Shown: positions 34,654-43,921 of the stretch, in pieces
Numbering within the stretch: position 1 is the first letter of the stretch
Layout: each line of letters opens with the position of its first letter
DNA from: Bacteroidales bacterium
Lineage (GTDB): Bacteria > Bacteroidota > Bacteroidia > Bacteroidales > P3
Direction: 5' to 3'
NCBI GenBank assembly: GCA_017960475.1
Contig: JAGCZH010000003.1
Span: forward strand, 1 to 55,901
Length of the DNA stretch: 55,901 bases
Translations under genes and position numbers: made by a program
The notes under the pieces: model-generated
The model's input: only the letters and a program-made list of their open reading frames with translations
Told to the model about the DNA's origin: nothing
Database searches by the model: none

Positions 34654-35835
34654 ATGACCTATACAAATCTTTACATCAACGGTATACTCTCCGATATCAC
34701 TGTCGAAAATGGCATTATAACCAATATAGCCGATGCCTCCACACATGACACAAACAGGGCTGTAGCCCTGCCCACCATGGCCAATATGCACACCCATTCG
34801 GCCATGACCTTGTTGCGTAGCGCCGGCAGTGGGCTGCCGCTATTCAGATGGCTCAACGAGACGATACTTCCCGCCGAAAAAAAACTCTCACCTGAAGACA
34901 TCTACCAAGGCTCTAAGGACGCTTGCGAGGAAATGCTTCACACCGGTACTTCGGCGTTCAACGATATGTATTTTTGTATCGATAAAACCATTCTGGCCGC
35001 CCACCAGGCCTCTATGGAAGGCAATATCTCACTCTCGGTGACCGATGCCGACTTTGACGATAGCGACAAAATCGTGGCCCAGTATATGAGTGCCGTAGAG
35101 ACTATCCAAAAACTCGACAATCCTTACATCTCAACGTCGATATCACCTCACGCCATATACACTGTGTCGGGCAAAAACCTCATTTATCTGGCAGACTTCG
35201 CCCACGAGCACAACACTTTATTCCATATTCACATATCTGAGACACAGAAAGAACGCGAAGACTGCATTCGCCAACACGGGGTCCCTCCTGTTATATACTT
35301 GGAAAAGCTAGGCGTTTTGGACAAAGTGGGGGACCGCTTCATAGGCGCTCATGCATTATGGCTGGACCCTGACGAAATAAAGGTGCTTGGCGATCACAAC
35401 GCCACCGTTGTCCATTGCCCGAACTCGAACCTCAAATTGGGGTCCGGGTACCATTTCCTATATACCGAACTGCGTGATGCCGGCGTCAATGTCACCCTCG
35501 GAACCGACGGATGTGCCTCAAGCGACAACCTAGACATGATCGAGGCAATGAAGATAATGTCATTGCTGCAGAAAGGATCCCGCTACGACCCATCGGTATT
35601 GCCTGCGGCAGAGGTGTTCGACATCGCCACCAAAAACGGACGCAAGGCTCTGCACCTTCCCGACAACAGCATTGCCGTAGGCAACAAAGCCAAATTCTTC
35701 ACTGTAGACCTTGACCAGAGGGTTTTCAAAGGCATAGACCTGGACAACAGCGCCCCAAACGAGCTTCATTCAGCCTTTTTAAACCGTTTAATATACGCCG
35801 CCAACGGCGAATATATAACAAAAACAATCTGCTAA
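34654..35835 (+). CDS. amidohydrolase, MTA/SAH deaminase-like
   Basis: 393 aa of the ATZ/TRZ amidohydrolase family. The metal ligands lie in MANMHTHSA (His46, His48), FHIHISE (a later His), GAHALWLD and LGTDGCASSDNLDMIE (metal Asp). This set matches S-adenosylhomocysteine/5'-methylthioadenosine deaminases (MtaD) and related aminohydrolases. It would deaminate an adenine or similar base in the cytoplasm; the exact substrate is not certain. The solute-binding lipoprotein gene starts 1 bp after its stop, so the two are co-translated, which suggests uptake and salvage of a linked substrate. Confidence 0.87.
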   Translation: MTYTNLYINGILSDITVENGIITNIADASTHDTNRAVALPTMANMHTHSAMTLLRSAGSGLPLFRWLNETILPAEKKLSPEDIYQGSKDACEEMLHTGTSAFNDMYFCIDKTILAAHQASMEGNISLSVTDADFDDSDKIVAQYMSAVETIQKLDNPYISTSISPHAIYTVSGKNLIYLADFAHEHNTLFHIHISETQKEREDCIRQHGVPPVIYLEKLGVLDKVGDRFIGAHALWLDPDEIKVLGDHNATVVHCPNSNLKLGSGYHFLYTELRDAGVNVTLGTDGCASSDNLDMIEAMKIMSLLQKGSRYDPSVLPAAEVFDIATKNGRKALHLPDNSIAVGNKAKFFTVDLDQRVFKGIDLDNSAPNELHSAFLNRLIYAANGEYITKTIC

Positions 35836-35836
35836 T

Positions 35837-37462
35837 ATGTCAAAACTCAAGTATCTGTCGGCGCTCTTTATATCTTTGTCTTTTTTTATCTCTTGCCATA
35901 GGAGCGACTCATCAGAAGGCAAAAAGATATTCAGATACAACGAGGTGGCGGGCATTGCCACATTGGACCCAGCCTTTGCCAAAGACCAAGCCCTTATATG
36001 GGCCACAAGCCAAATCTACAACGGACTCATCAGACTTGACACCAATCTGAATCCCGAGCCTTGTATCGCAAAAAGCTGGACGGTCAGCGACGACGGATTG
36101 ACTTATACTTTTCTGTTGAGAGACGATGTCTATTTCCACCGCAACGCTATGTTTTCAAACCCTGACTCAACAAGGAGGGTCATCGCCTCAGACTTTGTAT
36201 ACTCTTTCAACCGCATTTTGGATCCCCAAATAGCGTCTCCCGGTCTTTGGATTTTTGCCCACGTGGATAGCAATGGTTTCCAAGCCCCTAACGACAGCAC
36301 AGTCATTATACGCCTCAAAGAGCCTTTCGCACCTATGCTGTCACTACTGGCCATGCCTTACTGCTCCGCCGTACCACACGAAGTCGCGGAACACTATGGC
36401 ACAGACTTCCGCAGCCACCCCTGCGGCACAGGGCCTTTCCAATTTCAATACTGGAAAGAAGGTGTGAAACTTGTTTTGCGCCGTAACGACAATTACTTTG
36501 AACGCGACTCCAAAGGCGAAAGACTCCCCTACCTCGACGCCGTCGCCGTCACTTTCATAATCGACAAACAGGCCTCTTTCCTCGAATTCATAAAAGGCAA
36601 CCTGGATTTTCTCAACTCTATCGACGCATCTTATAAAGACGAGATACTAACCCGCACAGGCCAGCTGAAGCAGAAATACGCCTCTACCATCGACATGGTG
36701 TCGATACCATTCCTCAACACAGAATACCTGGGATTCAATCTCGACGCCTCAGGCAAGCCGCTTCCGCTCAAGGTTAGACAAGCCATCAATTATGGCTTCG
36801 ACAGAGTGAAGATGATGAAATATCTTCGTAACAACATAGGCATACCAGGAACAAAAGGGATGATCCCATGCGGACTGCCGGGATTCGACTCGTCGGCTTC
36901 TTATGGTTACTGTTACGATCCAGCACGGGCACGTCAACTGCTGGCCGAAGCAGGATTCCCCGAAGGCAAAGGATTGCCACCTATTTCCCTGGCGACAACA
37001 GCCAGCTATCTTGACCTGTGCAAATACATTCAGCAACAACTTGCTCTCATTGGTATTAACATCAATCTCGATGTCAATCCTCCTGCCGCCCTCCGCGAAC
37101 AGATGGCGCATGGCAAATCAGGTTGGTTCCGTGGCTCTTGGATCGCCGACTACCCCGATGCTGAAAACTACATGACACTGTTTTACAGCGCCAATTTCTC
37201 TCCTTCCGGGCCAAACTACACGCACTTCTCCTCGACACAATTCGACAAGCTCTATCGTGCCTCACTGTCGGAAACCGACGATTCCAAAAGACTGTCAATG
37301 TATAGGACACTCGACTCCATAGCGATCTGCCAGGCTCCCGTCGTGGTGCTTTACTACGACCAGATTCTTCATTTCACTCACAAAAACATTAGCGGAATGC
37401 GCACAAACGCAATGAATGCTCTGGATTTGAGATACGTAAAAAAACAAAAAGACGAGAAATAA
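35837..37462 (+). CDS. SBP_bac_5 family ABC substrate-binding lipoprotein
   Basis: 541 aa with a lipoprotein signal ending SFFISC (Cys20). The family-5 solute-binding fold covers the rest: TLDPAFAKDQALIWATSQIYNGL near the start, ESWTVSDDGLTYTFLLRDDVYFH-like text, and YCDP/ARQLLAEAGFPEGKG near the middle. Such proteins bind peptides, nickel or glycosides and feed an ABC importer. No permease or ATPase genes are adjacent. It is coupled to the deaminase gene and converges on the ClC gene. Confidence 0.9.
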   Translation: MSKLKYLSALFISLSFFISCHRSDSSEGKKIFRYNEVAGIATLDPAFAKDQALIWATSQIYNGLIRLDTNLNPEPCIAKSWTVSDDGLTYTFLLRDDVYFHRNAMFSNPDSTRRVIASDFVYSFNRILDPQIASPGLWIFAHVDSNGFQAPNDSTVIIRLKEPFAPMLSLLAMPYCSAVPHEVAEHYGTDFRSHPCGTGPFQFQYWKEGVKLVLRRNDNYFERDSKGERLPYLDAVAVTFIIDKQASFLEFIKGNLDFLNSIDASYKDEILTRTGQLKQKYASTIDMVSIPFLNTEYLGFNLDASGKPLPLKVRQAINYGFDRVKMMKYLRNNIGIPGTKGMIPCGLPGFDSSASYGYCYDPARARQLLAEAGFPEGKGLPPISLATTASYLDLCKYIQQQLALIGININLDVNPPAALREQMAHGKSGWFRGSWIADYPDAENYMTLFYSANFSPSGPNYTHFSSTQFDKLYRASLSETDDSKRLSMYRTLDSIAICQAPVVVLYYDQILHFTHKNISGMRTNAMNALDLRYVKKQKDEK

Positions 37463-37511
37463 TAGCGTCACATTTGACCACCACACGCAAAACATTTATA
37501 TGTTTTCGTAA

Positions 37512-39302
37512 TCACTCCTCCGATAGTGAGCTAACAAACCGACGATAAGCGCTGAAGGTGTTGGCTCGAGACAGGAATCCCAGATAGTAGCCATCATCGT
37601 CGACAACAATAAGATTGTAACGGTTGCCTACTTTGAATTTGTTCACCACATCCTCTGGCGGGTCACTGATACGCACAATGTCGCCCTCTGACAAATCGCG
37701 CATCAGGTCAACAACCATTGTATTATCGTACAAATCGGGACGGAACATAATATGTCGTACATCGTCAAGATGTATCACCCCGAGGAATTTGTCTTCGATT
37801 GTAAGCACAGGGAAAACATTGCGACGACTACTCTTGATGGCCTCGACCAAATCGCCCAACGAATCGCCATCGCGCACCACAACGAAATTGGTCTCAATAA
37901 GGCGACGCATATCCATAAGCTGCCATGCGGAACGGTCTTTGTCGTGTGTCAGCAAGTCGCCATGCTTGGCAAGCTTTCGAGCATATATGGAATGTTTCTC
38001 AAAAGGCGATACACAGAGATATGTCACCGACGACGCCACCAACAATGGCACCATTAGAGCATAACCGCCAGTAATCTCGGCGATTAGAAATATCGCCATA
38101 AAAGGCGCATGCATAACTCCGGTCATAACCGCAGCCATACCCACCAATGCGAAATTGGCCGTGGACTGCTCGACAAAGCCAAGCTGATTGCTGAGCATAC
38201 ATATAAAATATCCTGACAAACCTCCAATAATCAGTGAGGGACCGAAGGTGCCCCCTACTCCGCCACAGCCAATAGTGGTTGCGGTCGCCACCGCCTTGAA
38301 CAATATCAGAGCGAAAAGATATGCCAAAACCACCCAATGGTTTTCACGAAGCGGTGCGAAAATGCTGTGCTCGAAAAGCATAGAGTCGCTGCCGTTCAAC
38401 AGCTCAGACACAAAAGAGTAGCCCTCGCCGAATAGTGGTGGAAACAGAAATATCAACACACCCAAGCCAACAGAGCCAATCACGGCTCGAACAGCTTTGC
38501 TGCGCCGTTTGGCGAACCATTCCTCTACCTTGTCTGTGACACGCAGAAAATAAAGCGACACAGCGGCGCAAAAAATGCCTAAGACTATGTAGTATGGTAT
38601 CTGGGACAATCCGACCTCACCAACAACAGAGAAGGTGAACTGCAGCTCGTTGCCCATAAGAAAATAGGCCACCGTCGACGCACTTACAGCAGAAAGCATA
38701 AGCGGCAAGATTGATGTCGCCGTCATATCAAACATCAATATCTCAATAACAAACAACACTCCCGCTATCGGCGCTTTGAAAATACCCGCAATGGCTCCAG
38801 CGGCGCCACAGCCAAGCAAAAGCTTGACATCATGGCTATTCAATCTGAAAAGACGCCCCACATTGGACCCTATGGCGCTGCCTGTCGACGCGATAGGGGC
38901 CTCAAGTCCCACACTACCGCCGAATGCTACAGTAAGTGTTGACGCAAACAACGACGAATACATGTTTTTGGCTGGCAGACGCCCTTCGTGGCGAGAAAGC
39001 GACAACAAAACAGAAGGCAAGCCATGACCAATATCGCCCTTCACAATATAGCGTACAAACAATATTGTCAAAACAATACCTATCGCCGGGAAAATCAATA
39101 TAAGCAGATTGCCACCCAGGAAAGTCTCAATATTGAAATGTAACAACAATCGATTGGTTGTGTGTACCAGCGTCTTCAGAATCACTGCCGCCAAACCCGA
39201 CATCAAACCCGTCAGAACACTGAGCACCAACAAAAACACACGGTCACTAATGTGCCGCATTCTCCACACTATGAAACGCTTATATATATTCTTGCTTTCC
39301 AT
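37512..39302 (-). CDS. ClC-family chloride channel/antiporter with CBS domains
   Basis: 596 aa from the ATG at 39302 (MESKNIYKRF). A longer reading from 39356 would begin upstream of the likely promoter. The ClC core has GHGLPSVL (92-96 in place of GSGIP), the gating glutamate in GLEAP (Glu124) and the GGTFGPSL anion-path motif. Two CBS domains follow (from about residue 450; HGDLLTHDKDRSAW onward), which bind adenine nucleotides and gate transport. The protein moves chloride or fluoride across the inner membrane. The promoter sits so close to the start that the transcript may have almost no leader. Confidence 0.92.
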   Translation of the reverse strand: MESKNIYKRFIVWRMRHISDRVFLLVLSVLTGLMSGLAAVILKTLVHTTNRLLLHFNIETFLGGNLLILIFPAIGIVLTILFVRYIVKGDIGHGLPSVLLSLSRHEGRLPAKNMYSSLFASTLTVAFGGSVGLEAPIASTGSAIGSNVGRLFRLNSHDVKLLLGCGAAGAIAGIFKAPIAGVLFVIEILMFDMTATSILPLMLSAVSASTVAYFLMGNELQFTFSVVGEVGLSQIPYYIVLGIFCAAVSLYFLRVTDKVEEWFAKRRSKAVRAVIGSVGLGVLIFLFPPLFGEGYSFVSELLNGSDSMLFEHSIFAPLRENHWVVLAYLFALILFKAVATATTIGCGGVGGTFGPSLIIGGLSGYFICMLSNQLGFVEQSTANFALVGMAAVMTGVMHAPFMAIFLIAEITGGYALMVPLLVASSVTYLCVSPFEKHSIYARKLAKHGDLLTHDKDRSAWQLMDMRRLIETNFVVVRDGDSLGDLVEAIKSSRRNVFPVLTIEDKFLGVIHLDDVRHIMFRPDLYDNTMVVDLMRDLSEGDIVRISDPPEDVVNKFKVGNRYNLIVVDDDGYYLGFLSRANTFSAYRRFVSSLSEE

Positions 39303-39311
39303 TGCAAGGGA

Positions 39312-39319
39312 CAAAGATA
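39312..39319 (-). promoter_or_regulatory. -7 promoter box for the ClC gene
   Basis: TATCTTTG on the minus strand matches TAnnTTTG and ends 9 bp before the ATG at 39302. No good -33 TTTG is visible at the usual spacing. If used, the transcript starts within a few bases of the start codon. Confidence 0.55.
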
Positions 39320-39606
39320 TATCATTTTTTCGATTTGATAAAAAAAATGTTTCCATGCCAGAGATTTTTGATAATTCCTCTAACTGTCACAAATATGCAA
39401 GGTCAGTAACACTTGCCACACCTCACGATGCATATTCCCTTTTACAATCATTTAAATTTTAATTATTTTTCCTTTCAAACAGAATATTTTCAATTTTGAA
39501 ACGTTATGTAAATATAAGATGTGACGATATCGGCAGACAAAAAAATGCCTGTGTGTCAGGAGACATCTTCACACATTAAACGTAAAACTTTAAACATCAT
39601 TGAAAT

Positions 39607-40599
39607 ATGAAAAAAAGCATGTTATTGGTATGCATGGCGGCACTGGCTTGCTCTTCGTGTGTAACACTAGGTAAATACGAAGAGCTTGAATCGCGCAATG
39701 TTCAACTACGTCGCGACATCAATGCCACACAAAGTGAGCTCAACGACCTTCGCGACGAGAACGCCGACCTGCAGCGTCAGAACCAAGCACTCAACAGCCG
39801 TATCACAGACCTTAACGACATCAAAAACCAACAGAGCGACAGCCTCGCATTACTACAAAGGGAGATAGTCAACCTTCAGTTAGGGTTTGACACCGTAATC
39901 GAAAACTACAATCAAAAAATTTCCGGTCAAAACCAAGACCTTACCCGCACCAACAACCTCCTTGCCGCCAGAACCAAGGAACTGAACGACAAAGAGGCCG
40001 CATTCAAGAAAAAAGAGGAGAATTTCAAGATACAAGAAAACCAGCTGCGCACCAAACAAGCCGAACTGGAACAAAAAGAGGCAGACGCACGCAAGGCTCT
40101 CGCCGCCAAAGAACGCGAGCTGGAGAACCTGCGTTCGTCTCTCAACAACGCACTAGTGGGCTTCGCCGACAAAGGCATGAAAGTCGAGACCAGAGACGGT
40201 AAAGTATACGTCTCAATGGACAGCAAACTTCTCTTCCCTTCCGCAAGCTGGACCGTATCGAAAGAGGGCGTCGAAGCTCTTAAATCTCTCGCCAAAGTGC
40301 TTGAAGAGAACACCGACCTCAACATCATGGTTGAGGGTCATACCGACAACGCCGCATACAAAGGTAGCACGGCAGTCAAAGACAATTGGGATCTTAGCGT
40401 TATGAGAGCGACATCGATAGTAAAACTGTTGTTACAACACGGCAAAAATATCGACCCTGCCCGTATCGAAGCCTGCGGTCATGCCGAATTCGCCCCAAAA
40501 GTGCCCAACGACACTCCCGCCAACAAAGCTCTGAACCGTCGTACCGAAATCATTCTCACACCGAAAATGTCGGACATCCTGAATCTTATAGAAAAATAA
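39607..40599 (+). CDS. OmpA-family lipoprotein with coiled coil
   Basis: 330 aa. The lipobox ALACSSC places the lipidated cysteine at 18. Residues about 25-180 are a continuous coiled coil (QLRRDINATQSELNDLRDEN; QAELEQKEADARKALAAKER). The C-terminal OmpA domain begins near LLFPSASWTVSKEGVEALKS and has the peptidoglycan-binding signature VEGHTDN and NRRTEI. It would tether the outer membrane to peptidoglycan. The leader has an AAACGT-type word (39577-39596). It is followed by a bidirectional terminator. Confidence 0.93.
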   Translation: MKKSMLLVCMAALACSSCVTLGKYEELESRNVQLRRDINATQSELNDLRDENADLQRQNQALNSRITDLNDIKNQQSDSLALLQREIVNLQLGFDTVIENYNQKISGQNQDLTRTNNLLAARTKELNDKEAAFKKKEENFKIQENQLRTKQAELEQKEADARKALAAKERELENLRSSLNNALVGFADKGMKVETRDGKVYVSMDSKLLFPSASWTVSKEGVEALKSLAKVLEENTDLNIMVEGHTDNAAYKGSTAVKDNWDLSVMRATSIVKLLLQHGKNIDPARIEACGHAEFAPKVPNDTPANKALNRRTEIILTPKMSDILNLIEK

Positions 40600-40624
40600 A
40601 TCTTCTATCACAACTTAAAAAAAG

Positions 40625-40655
40625 AACCCTCGAAGCTCATAGAACTTCGAGGGTT
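40625..40655. terminator. bidirectional rho-independent terminator
   Basis: AACCCTCGAAG (40625-40635) and CTTCGAGGGTT (40645-40655) form a perfect 11-bp stem around a 9-nt loop, with a T-rich tail on the plus side and A7 (T7 on the minus strand) on the left. It serves the convergent OmpA and NlpC/P60 genes. Confidence 0.9.
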
Positions 40656-40674
40656 TATTTTATGCAACAAAATA

Positions 40675-41301
40675 CTAATAAAATCTCCTTGTCAGTGGAC
40701 CGAAGCAATTGGTTACAGTTGACGCGCTAAAAAGGCCCCTGCGATAGATGGGGACATCGTTAGGCGATGGTCCGTCTTTAGGCAGATACTCCTTGTCAAC
40801 TTTGTCCATCAATCGGCAAGCGCTGATGTAGCGAGACCTATAGTAGGCATCCGACGACGAGGTAATAGTAATACCTTTCGAAGAAGAAGCATGGATAAAA
40901 GTGAATCCTCCCTGAGCGTCAGCAGAGACAACAATGCCCACATGTCCTATTGACCTACTGCTATGACGGCCGCCAAAAAAGACCAGATCTCCTTTGCGCA
41001 AATCCTCTCTTTTAACCGAAACACCAGTCTTGTACTGGGGAGCAGCCGAAGGAGCCAGGCTTACACCGAATTTGGAGTACACATAGCGAGTGAATCCAGC
41101 ACAGTCAAAACCCTTGGGTGTTTTACCTCCCCAACGATAGGGAGTACCCAAATGTTTCATAGCCTCATCTATAACAAGGTCTCCAATACTTTTCGAATTA
41201 CTTCTTAATAAAAGACTTTCCTGAGCTTTCATGCCTGTCACTGCATATAAAACGAACACAATACAGACAAAAAAAGCCTTCCTATAAACAGATTTCATCA
41301 T
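40675..41301 (-). CDS. NlpC/P60 (C40) cell-wall peptidase, exported
   Basis: 208 aa with an N-terminal signal (AFFVCIVFVLYAVTGMKAQ). The catalytic domain spans about 40-165: GFDCAGF (Cys67), GHVGIV (His120) and FIHASS (His137) complete the triad. Members cut the D-gamma-glutamyl-diaminopimelate bond in peptide stems of the cell wall. No SH3 or other binding domain is present. It is separated from the next gene on the same strand by 253 bp, so it is probably a single unit. A CATCTTTG sequence (minus strand 41346-41339) is a near match to a -7 box. Confidence 0.93.
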   Translation of the reverse strand: MMKSVYRKAFFVCIVFVLYAVTGMKAQESLLLRSNSKSIGDLVIDEAMKHLGTPYRWGGKTPKGFDCAGFTRYVYSKFGVSLAPSAAPQYKTGVSVKREDLRKGDLVFFGGRHSSRSIGHVGIVVSADAQGGFTFIHASSSKGITITSSSDAYYRSRYISACRLMDKVDKEYLPKDGPSPNDVPIYRRGLFSASTVTNCFGPLTRRFY

Positions 41302-41554
41302 TTCGCGTATAGATTATTAAAACCATTGCGTGCTAATTCAAAGATGTATTAATAATCAGCGAAATAACAGTCGTCATATAGTTCGACTATCACCAATTGA
41401 GAATGCAAAATTAGGAAAAAAAAGGCAAAGGGAAACAGAAAGGTTTCACTTTTAGTAAAGTTTAACTATTATCACTTTCTGTAATCAGAAAATACAAGCA
41501 ATATTAATTTATTGTATTTTAATTAATTAAACACATACCCTCTGAGACACTGAT
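41302..41554. other. A/T-rich intergenic region
   Basis: 253 bp between the NlpC start and the end of the polysaccharide unit. It holds the weak -7 candidate noted for the peptidase and long A/T stretches. I see no ORF, repeat or clear terminator. Confidence 0.4.
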
Positions 41555-43000
41555 TCAGCAAGAAGATGTGTGCGCAGGCTCTTTCTTTTCAGACACGACA
41601 TCAATGGCTACCACAGCGGCTGTAAAAGCCCAGAAAGGAACCGACAACTTGTCGGTGTCAAGGAAATTATTGAAAAAGCCATGAATGTAGTAGGTCAACA
41701 AGCTGAGAGTGAACGCCAAAGCCAGTCGCCCCAAAGAGGGGTCAACAGCCGTACGATAGACACGCACTCCAGTGGCAAATGTGGCAAAAAACACACATAC
41801 CACAAACAACACACCAGGAACACCTTGCTCGGTAAGAGGGCCTATATATTCACTATGGGCGTTACCTCGGTTACCAGAATTGGTGCTTATGGTTGAAAGC
41901 TGATAGCTGCGCTGATAACTAGCGTAGAGAAACTGGTAGGTTCCCGGGCCACAACCTAAAACAGGATGCTCTTCAAACATGCGGAACGCTGAAGCCCAGC
42001 GATTCAATCTTTCGAGGTTGGAGGCATCGGTTGAGATATTGGATATGGATTTCACCTGTCCGCTGATGTCATAGGATGAATCCTGCTTGTTTTTGCCAAG
42101 TTTGTAAAGCACATCTGATTGGTAAGCGAAAAAGAGCCCCACAAAAATAGCGAAAAACAAAGTCATCCATCTAACCTTCATGCCTATTCTCACAGCCACA
42201 TACACAGCGGCAGCGCCAAGCACACTCAGCCATGCCGCACGCGAATAAGAGAAAAAGAGCCCCACAAGCATAGAGACGAATGCCACTAACAACAGTGGCC
42301 ATTGCCAACCCTTTCCTCTCCATTCTATAAGATAATGCAACACAATAGGTATAAACAAACCTATCACACAGCCGTATGCCGTGTGGTCGTTATAGAAAGG
42401 CTGCATGACACGATGCAAGGTTTGAAGATCATGGAAATTACCCAAAGTCTTGGATGTGGATATTAAAATAACCACGACCAAAGAGACAGCGTAGCACAAC
42501 ACAAACTGCCACATACGATCCTTTTGGCGGAAGATGTGGGCGGCGGCAAAAAAGAAAGGTATCACAAACCAGAGTCTCGCTGCCAGATACTTAAACGATA
42601 CGGCAGGAAGCGTGGAGGTGGCCGACGTTATCAACATCCACCCTATCGAGGCAAAGACAGCAATTGTCACAGGATGTCGCAACAACCGCCTGTCGTAGCC
42701 AGGCTGCAAAAGAACTCTGAAGATGAAAATCGCTGTAAAGAGAATCATCATGGGCTCTACAGGCATAGAAAGCTCCATGCCAGGCAGCAAGGCAAAGTCG
42801 ACAGCAAAGGGTGTGAGCAATGCCATTACCATAAGGCCTGTCTCAAACCGCAACATGAAAAGCAGTAACGCAAGGCCTCCTAAAGGTAATAGAAAAAGCC
42901 AGTAGAAATCGTGTGAGAGCATGAAGAAATCGGCAATAAGAAAAGCCGCCGTTACCAATACAGCGGTTATTATTGCACGGTTATTCCTCAGCCATTGCAT
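41555..43000 (-). CDS. O-antigen ligase/polymerase-family membrane protein
   Basis: 481 aa with about 11-12 hydrophobic helices. The Wzy_C/O-antigen ligase signature lies in the loop around MFEEHPVLGCGPGTYQFLY and NAHSEYIGPLTEQGVPG, with conserved His and Arg near FSYSRAAWL. Such enzymes polymerise or ligate polysaccharide chains at the outer face of the inner membrane. The upstream chain-length gene ends 3 bp before its start, so the two are likely coupled. Confidence 0.9.
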   Translation of the reverse strand: MQWLRNNRAIITAVLVTAAFLIADFFMLSHDFYWLFLLPLGGLALLLFMLRFETGLMVMALLTPFAVDFALLPGMELSMPVEPMMILFTAIFIFRVLLQPGYDRRLLRHPVTIAVFASIGWMLITSATSTLPAVSFKYLAARLWFVIPFFFAAAHIFRQKDRMWQFVLCYAVSLVVVILISTSKTLGNFHDLQTLHRVMQPFYNDHTAYGCVIGLFIPIVLHYLIEWRGKGWQWPLLLVAFVSMLVGLFFSYSRAAWLSVLGAAAVYVAVRIGMKVRWMTLFFAIFVGLFFAYQSDVLYKLGKNKQDSSYDISGQVKSISNISTDASNLERLNRWASAFRMFEEHPVLGCGPGTYQFLYASYQRSYQLSTISTNSGNRGNAHSEYIGPLTEQGVPGVLFVVCVFFATFATGVRVYRTAVDPSLGRLALAFTLSLLTYYIHGFFNNFLDTDKLSVPFWAFTAAVVAIDVVSEKKEPAHTSSC

Positions 43001-43003
43001 AAC

Positions 43004-43870
43004 TTATTCCTCGTTCTTCACACCTTTGGCTCGGTCCGCGACAAGTAATGCCAGAATAAAGAACACCAACGTGCCGATGGTTCCCAGAAGCACAATGATG
43101 GCACGTTTAGGATAGGCCTTCTTGTCGGCTGGTGAGGCCTGGTCGAGCCAGAACTTGTAACTCACCTGACGGCTCATATCCACCTTTGTCTCAGACATAC
43201 GAGACTGAAGTTTGGCGAGTTCCTTGCTCTTGTTGCCTATCAGCTCTGAGACATCATAACGGCTACGGTCTGCACGCAAAGTATCGTTGAGAGAACGTAT
43301 GTCGTTGGAGATCTCCTCACACACGTCGTGCATAATACCATAAGCATCCGTGGCACGGTCGTGGTGGATACGGCTGCAGATTGTGTCATAGTTGGCGGCT
43401 ATGAAGTTGGCAATATCCGCGGCCCACTGAGGATCGATATCAAGAACCGAGACCTCGACGCCAAGGAACTCTGTTCTTCTCACATTCACATTGCCACGAT
43501 AATTCTCGTGCAACTTGAACATTTTCTGAGGATCATCAGGGCTGATTCCGTAATGCTCCAGCATATTGAATCTGGCGCACACATCATCTTCCATCGATTG
43601 TGACGATAGTATCTGGATCGCATATTCGCAGTCACGCTCAATACCATAGTCCATATAGTCAAGACTATAACGGTCGGCAAGAATAGCCTTGGAAAGACGG
43701 TTGGAATTGGTAGGGAAAATCACTACCGACGACTTAAAACGCGGTGTCACCAAGAACGAGGCCACAACCGAGACAGCCAAAGCCACAACTGTCACTATTG
43801 TGAGCAGTTTCCAATGGCGATGAAAAAATTGCATTGAGTTCTTTAGTTCAAAACTGTTGCCGAAATCCAT
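43004..43870 (-). CDS. Wzz-like polysaccharide chain-length determinant
   Basis: 288 aa with two membrane segments (about 20-40, LLTIVTVVALAVSVVASFLV; about 254-277, IIVLLGTIGTLVFFILALLVA) flanking a periplasmic helical domain. The start FELKNSMQFFHRHWK and the proline-rich text before the second helix (KAYPKRAI) match the Wzz fold. It lacks the cytoplasmic tyrosine kinase seen in some relatives. It would set chain length for the adjacent polymerase. Confidence 0.88.
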   Translation of the reverse strand: MDFGNSFELKNSMQFFHRHWKLLTIVTVVALAVSVVASFLVTPRFKSSVVIFPTNSNRLSKAILADRYSLDYMDYGIERDCEYAIQILSSQSMEDDVCARFNMLEHYGISPDDPQKMFKLHENYRGNVNVRRTEFLGVEVSVLDIDPQWAADIANFIAANYDTICSRIHHDRATDAYGIMHDVCEEISNDIRSLNDTLRADRSRYDVSELIGNKSKELAKLQSRMSETKVDMSRQVSYKFWLDQASPADKKAYPKRAIIVLLGTIGTLVFFILALLVADRAKGVKNEE

Positions 43871-43921
43871 AGATACTGTTTTATTATGGTTTTGAAAAGG
43901 GTATTAGTTGAATAATATCGA

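Noticed and set aside
39303..39356. Longer start for the ClC channel
   Set aside because: It lies upstream of the probable promoter box, and family N-termini align from 39302.
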